In this document: one piece after another, positions 59,312-64,000 of the stretch
Position numbering within the stretch: the first letter of the stretch is position 1
Layout of the letters: each line of letters starts with the position of its first letter
NCBI GenBank assembly: GCA_000499405.2
Contig: HG738138.1
Span: 19,383,753-19,447,752, forward strand
Direction: 5' to 3'
Origin: Onchocerca volvulus
Taxonomy: Eukaryota; Nematoda; Chromadorea; Rhabditida; Onchocercidae
Length of the DNA stretch: 64,000 nt
Position numbers and translations under genes: made by a program
The notes under the pieces: model-generated
What the model was told of the DNA's origin: nothing
Seen by the model: the letters and a program-made list of their open reading frames with translations, nothing else
The model's database searches: none

Positions 59312-61120
59312 TAAAAACAAATGAAAACGATATACAGTTCGTCAAGTCCACTGAGTTAATTTTTCACCTGAAAATATGAATTCAAACTAGAAAGACCAAA
59401 AGCTGTCCAGCTGAAATACCATCAATTCGTTATCTGAAGAATACAATTTAGAACAGAAATCTGTTCTCTAATAGCAAGGAAAAACAAATTCTAAGCCAAG
59501 CAATCAAGTAATCAATAATATCCTAATTATTCTTTCCTTTTATAGTTCTTTACATGACAATATTTACTCCTACAGACTGTGTAATCAAATATTATAAAAA
59601 TGTACAGAACGAAACCCAAAATCTTAGAATGTCAAAAAATATCTGAGTTGAGCAAGTCAAAATTTAAGGAAAATTAAGATAATACGAGCAATCATCTCTG
59701 CTGAAGTATTATAAATCGATAGCGAAGTGTTGGACCACCAACTTCTGGGAGAAAATACTATATAGAAAAGCATCACGCAACAACTATGTTAGTTTCTATT
59801 GATTTCCATTTCCCTAACTATCGATAATTGTTGTTGTCACTTCCCTCGATTCGTCAATATTATTCCCTTTTTCTTTTTTCAACTAACTATCCTCATTTGT
59901 CATCCTTCATACAACGGAATGACTGGAAAGAAAATATTAGTTAGTTCACTCAATTTAAAATAACAAGCTAGTCAAACCGATTCGTTTATTAACTCTTCTA
60001 CCCGAAGCACATCAAATATTCTCTTTTTATAAAATTTAAACTTCTGATGCTCAGGTACTTAAGAGAATGACCTCTAAGATAACGTTCAATTGACCAAAAA
60101 ATAAAACCTATCTACAAAAACATTCTTCGAAGTGCTTAATCCTATTCGATCTAGACTACTGCAAATGTATCTTCCTACAAGAAATTACACTTACCAATTA
60201 ATAATTATAATTGGTATTTATATATATATCATCAAGGAGTGTCAAGAAATGTCTTCATATTTTAGATCTCGAAATCAAAAAACAAAAAATTACACAATCA
60301 CTTGTTACAGAACTGCAGATAGAGTTACAGACAATGGAGTTTAAACGATTAAGCATGCATCGATCAAATCAACCAATCAATCAATGGATGGCATCGATGC
60401 ATAGATTATTATCAACGATCAATACACAGCTGCAGGTGGCACTAAAGAAACCCTTCCACTTTCTCAAGAAACAGAAACACAGCACAGAGAACAAGCATGG
60501 CTAAGATTATCTAATTTCAGCAAGTTGTGTCCCCACCACTCCTCCGATCACATTCTCATGGCTTGATCACTTTTCGTCATGCAAAAAATTCGATATTCAA
60601 CTTGAAATGCACGGAAATTTAAATAAGTGTTTCGACCGTGCCAACAATCAAGCCGCTTTTCTCTCCATCTTCTCATTCTTTTTTTTTTCGAAAGTTGATT
60701 TCGGGATGACGCATGCATACATGTCAGCACTAGAACGGACAATTTCTCTGCCTCTCCTCATTTCACCTTATCCATATAGACATCTCCAATATCCTATCGT
60801 CCTAACTGAAGCATCCATATTAGAATGATTTTTCTCGGGCAAATATATTTTTTCTCTCTGCAAGAATATAAAACGCATTATTACATCATTACCTGTTGTT
60901 ACGCGTTCAGCAAAGTGATTTTGAATGTTTCGCTTAGCGAATAGCTTACTCATATAGAATTCATTCCGAGAACTTCACAAGTACACTTTGATGTAAACTT
61001 ATTTGGATATAGAATACTAATTGCAATAACTGTCAATATAAGTGCACCTCGTAATACTTATCATTACCTTACTATGCCACTCGTAAAAAGGCTGTAGTAG
61101 TGGATGGAAAAGCCATGATA
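59312..61120. other. region between divergent alpha-SNAP and PRPF39
   Basis: Upstream region of alpha-SNAP. Open frames at 60132-60504 (+), 60607 (+) and 60768 (-) are short and carry no recognisable motif. No exon chain could be built. Promoters of alpha-SNAP and PRPF39 are expected within this and the next 600 bp. Confidence 0.4.
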
Positions 61121-61232
61121 CTGACCAGTCTGAAATTAAGCCTGAATATATAAAAGGAATAACGGACACGTTGATGTAGACAATGACCCATTATCCCTCT
61201 TACGTATTCAGGCCTAATTTCAGGCTAATCAG
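61121..61232 (-). ncRNA. candidate structured RNA hairpin, 45-nt arms
   Basis: 61121-61165 and 61188-61232 are inverted copies around a 22-nt loop. Compared base by base, 36 of 45 positions match exactly and all 9 differences are transitions (arm positions 5, 6, 9, 19, 29, 30, 34, 38, 43). In a minus-strand transcript 7 of these 9 become G-U pairs and only 2 are C-A mismatches. In a plus-strand transcript it is the reverse, 2 G-U and 7 mismatches. That as good as continuous 45-bp stem on one strand is what selection for a minus-strand RNA fold (pre-miRNA-like or long hairpin) would leave. A decaying inverted repeat element is the alternative. Two more G-U pairs would extend the stem inward. 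I know no matching mature miRNA. Confidence 0.5.
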
Positions 61233-61737
61233 CAGACAAATACTTCACTCAGAAACGACTGTTTCCATTCCATGGGAAAATCGTGTTGCACAGACAACAC
61301 CGTGCAATCTTGTTCCCGACATCGCGATCGTAGTAGCGTTGTTCTTGTACCTGTCAATCTTTATGAAATTTTCACTCCTTGCGTCGGTCATTTTCACTTT
61401 CTTTCCCTATTCTTTTGCATCATATGTTTTCTCATCTTTGTATTCCTCCATTTTCGTACTTCTGCGTAATGAATTACTTTAAAAATCACTGCTATAAACC
61501 TTCAGTCACCTTTAAATAAATAACTTTATGTCTTGAACTATCGTGTGAAATTTAGTCTCATCAGATCCATTAAACTTTTAATTATTCAGATTGTTTTATA
61601 TAAAAGTAAGCGTTTATTATGTACATAATAATCTCGTGAGTTGTCGTTGACAACCAGATTACTATGTTGTGGATGAGTGTGCAATTTTTTTCTAAGCTCC
61701 ATTTTCAGTTAAAAGCTAACAGTGGAGCTAGAAAAAA

Positions 61738-64000
61738 ATGGGTCGCGGTCGAAGTCGGAGTGAAAGTTCTAGCAAAAGTCGTAGTCGTAGCCGTAGTCAT
61801 AGTCGAAGTCCTAATAGTGGTCATCGTGGCCGTAGTCACAGTAGACGACGTGGTCGTACGAGAAGCCGAAGCCATCATCACGATCGTCGAAGGTAAGCTA
61901 ATTTTTTAAATTAAACTAAAATTTCTTATTTACATATATTTGATTCTGTTCTGTGTTCATCATCATCAAAATCGTTCCAGAGGCACAGATTTTTTACTGT
62001 TTCTCTGCAGTTTAGGATTTAGAAAACATTAACGGATAGTTGAAAAGGACACGGCATAGGCAACTGAGGATTTAGAAACATACAACATTAAAACAACATT
62101 ATTAAAAATTAGTGGCCAACATTATTTAAAAAAAAAAAAAATGTTACTTCCAGCAAGTGTAGACTTTTAAAAAATCACACAAAAAATGACAAATAATAAA
62201 GTGTCTCTTTCATTCCTATCGCTAAGGAACAGATCTGGCTAAATTTTGGTTTTCTTATACTCAAATTTGAAATTTAAAGTTCAGTAATAATCACTGATGA
62301 ACATTCTCGATGCAGGCATTTCCTTACTTTCTCTTCTGTTTGTTTTAAGAGTTTACATTTAGAATTCGCCTTATATTAAGAACTTTTAAGTTTTTTATAA
62401 AATGTCCCCTCTTGGGCAAATAGAATAATTATATGAAACATTTAAACTAATCTTTGTTCTTTAACATTTCGGAATTGATAAAAAAATCATTTCAGCAGAA
62501 GTTCAAGCGATCGGGAAACGACGGATTTGCTGAAGCTTTGTTGGAAACCGCTGAAAGATGATTCAAGAAATTTTGATGCTTGGACTCATCTTTTGCAATA
62601 TATCGAGCAACTTGTGAGCCTAGATCATTTACATGATATTGTAATCTATTGCAGTTGGGTTTGAAAAATGTTTTGTTCAACAAAAATTGGTCATTAAAAA
62701 GCAGATATAGATTCATTGTTACTAGTATTCCGTACTAAAATTTAAATAAATTGATTCATTTTACTTAGTATTGTTATGATTTGAGACTTATTTTTTTATG
62801 TTCTCACAAGACGATTCAGTTTTATTCTTTTTGGTTCTCTTTCTTGAATACTTCATATTTTCTCAGCACTATTAATAGCTTATAATCAGTGTTGCGTATA
62901 CAGTGTAAATTTGTAGTTTAGAAATATTTTTATGAGTTATTTTAGGATGAAACAAAAGCGGCTCGCGAAGCATATGATGACTTTTTTAAGAGATATCCGT
63001 ACTGTTATGGATATTGGCGAAAGTATGCTGAATTTGAACGTCGTCATAAACACTACGAACGCTGCATTGAGGTAGGTTTTTATTTTGGCTGATGACATTT
63101 TTTGTCATAGTGTTTTATAGCTTTTAGTCGTCTATTATCCTAGAGCTAGGACTTTCTCACCATGATTTTGTTTGCAAATTGAAATTCTGGGTTATGTATC
63201 ATTGATTATCAATGATAAATAAGCGGTGGTAGAGAAGAACAAGATAAATCATCATCTTTTGTGTATTACTTAAACCTTCTAAAGTTGATTAAAGAGGAAG
63301 GAGAATAGTGGAAGACATGATTAACATTATCAATTTTTAGGTTTATGAACGAGGAGTCACGGCTATACCACTGAGTGTTGATTTGTGGCTTCATTATATT
63401 GCTTTCGTTAAAGAGATCGCTCAGCATCAAGAGAATACAGTGCAAAAAACGAGATTGTAAGTTTGTAACATGTTATTGATATAACAATTTCATTTATAAC
63501 TTCCAAAATTTGTGATGTAATCAACATGTTTGCAGAGTGTATGATCATGCAATTGAAGCATGTGGTATGGAATTTCGTTCAGACAAGTTATGGGATGAAT
63601 ATATTAATTGGGAATTGAGTAATGGTGAAACCGTACGAGCTGGAGCACTTTTCGATCAAATATTGAGCATACCCACTTTACTTTATAGTAACCACTTTGA
63701 CAAGTATGCTTTTTTCTTATTGGAAATTATGTAACTTCTTTATTGGCTCTCACTATCACTTCACTTTATTTTAGTGATATGTGACAGTTTGGTTCTTTTC
63801 TTCTCTTACACTTTCAAACTTATATTTCTTTTAGAATTATTCACAAAGTTAACAATGCATCTCATTCGGTATAATTTTTTTGTCTATAACGAACTGTATT
63901 GCTGCAAAAGAATTCTTTTAATTTTATTACATCTTTTTCATATAAAAATAAATCTTCATCCGCAACTTTTTTCATCATCTTTTTCCAAGCATCTACTTTG
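61738..64000 (+). CDS. prp-39: pre-mRNA-processing factor 39 (PRPF39), 5' part, with RS-rich N terminus
   Basis: U1 snRNP-associated HAT-repeat protein acting in early spliceosome assembly. Exons: 61738-61892, 62496-62613, 62947-63071, 63341-63456, 63536-63703; the gene runs off the window. HAT-repeat sequence is clear: NFDAWTHLLQYIEQL, then REAYDDFFKRYPYCYGYWRK with YAEFERRHKHYERC, AIPLSVDLWLHYIAFVKE, EFRSDKLWDEYINWE and RAGALFDQILSIPTLLYS. Each has its counterpart in human PRPF39 (F-F-I-H-Y-P-Y-C-Y-G-Y-W, A-I-P-L-S-V-D-L-W-I-H-Y, F-R-S-D-R-L-W). Exon 1 is unusual: MGRGRSRSESSSKSRSRSRS and further R-S/R-H repeats, an SR-protein-like region that I do not recall in the human protein. It joins exon 2 in frame, but a separate alternative first exon is possible. 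At least two thirds of the protein lies beyond 64000. Confidence 0.9.
63862..64000 (-). CDS. possible minus-strand exon cut by the window edge
   Basis: On the minus strand from 64000 an open frame reads KVDAWKKMMKKVADEDLFLY then EKDVIKLKEFFCSNTVRYRQ and stops at 63862. The even mix of acidic, basic and aromatic residues looks like a protein C terminus, yet the sequence lies where PRPF39 should have an intron on the other strand. It could be the end of a nested or overlapping gene, or chance in A-rich DNA. No family is recognised. Confidence 0.3.
   Translation of the reverse strand, partial: KVDAWKKMMKKVADEDLFLYEKDVIKLKEFFCSNTVRYRQKNYTE

Noticed and set aside
59035..59324. Further frames around alpha-SNAP exon 1, both strands
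   Set aside because: They overlap alpha-SNAP exon 1 or its intron and lack recognisable motifs; none works as the missing ZNF511 first exon, since no suitable ATG with a phase-0 donor is present.
61183..61482. 99-codon hydrophobic plus-strand frame
   Set aside because: It starts inside the hairpin loop and arm and has no homology that I recognise; the hydrophobic part comes from T-rich DNA.
61664..61909. Plus-strand frame rich in Val (VEVGVKVLAKVVVVAVV)
   Set aside because: Frame-shifted reading of the RS-rich PRPF39 exon; the RS frame joins exon 2 and has the correct donor phase.

Overview
The window looks like nuclear DNA of a nematode, most likely a clade III/filarial species. It is AT-rich. 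Genes are split into many short exons with consensus GT-AG introns, from about 60 nt to 1.4 kb. Exon-by-exon reading gives orthologues of conserved animal genes. One fragment reads like the glycyl-tRNA synthetase alpha subunit of a Wolbachia-like bacterium, which points to a filarial host. The species call is inference. All gene models below were spliced by eye. For seven genes (cyk-4 copy 1, eL43, TTLL, LIPT2, mL42, LEO1, E2F) and for alpha-SNAP, the summed exon lengths are an exact multiple of three, which supports the boundaries.

Layout. 0.4-13.6 kb (+): two tandem, intact-looking copies of the centralspindlin RhoGAP CYK-4/RACGAP1. 16-18.4 kb (-): a C2H2 zinc-finger gene with a transposase-type DNA-binding region. 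19.9-20.5 kb (-): ribosomal protein eL43. 21.5-23.7 kb (-): a Barentsz/CASC3-like exon junction complex protein. 24.2-24.4 kb (-): the bacterial glyQ remnant. 24.8-27 kb (+): a decayed CK1-type kinase. 28.2-32.1 kb (-): a membrane-anchored tubulin tyrosine ligase-like protein. 32-36 kb: gene-poor. 36.3-39.1 kb (-): mitochondrial ribosomal protein mL42 followed closely by the lipoyl transferase LIPT2, a candidate operon. 39.9-48.6 kb (+): LEO1 (Paf1 complex), an E2F4/5-type factor and SUPT7L (SAGA/STAGA), three transcription genes in a row. 48.6-55.5 kb: gene-poor with dispersed repeats. 55.5-59.3 kb (-): alpha-SNAP, with a ZNF511-like zinc-finger ORF inside its first intron. 61.7 kb to the end (+): the 5' part of splicing factor PRPF39 with an RS-rich N terminus.

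Most genes are housekeeping: cytokinesis, translation, mRNA processing, transcription elongation, membrane fusion and mitochondrial lipoylation. The least expected items are the tandem cyk-4 pair; a 45-nt-armed hairpin at 61.1-61.2 kb whose arm differences are nearly all G-U compatible on the minus strand; the glyQ remnant; the nested zinc-finger ORF; and two GC-AG introns. No tRNA, rRNA or CRISPR array was recognised.
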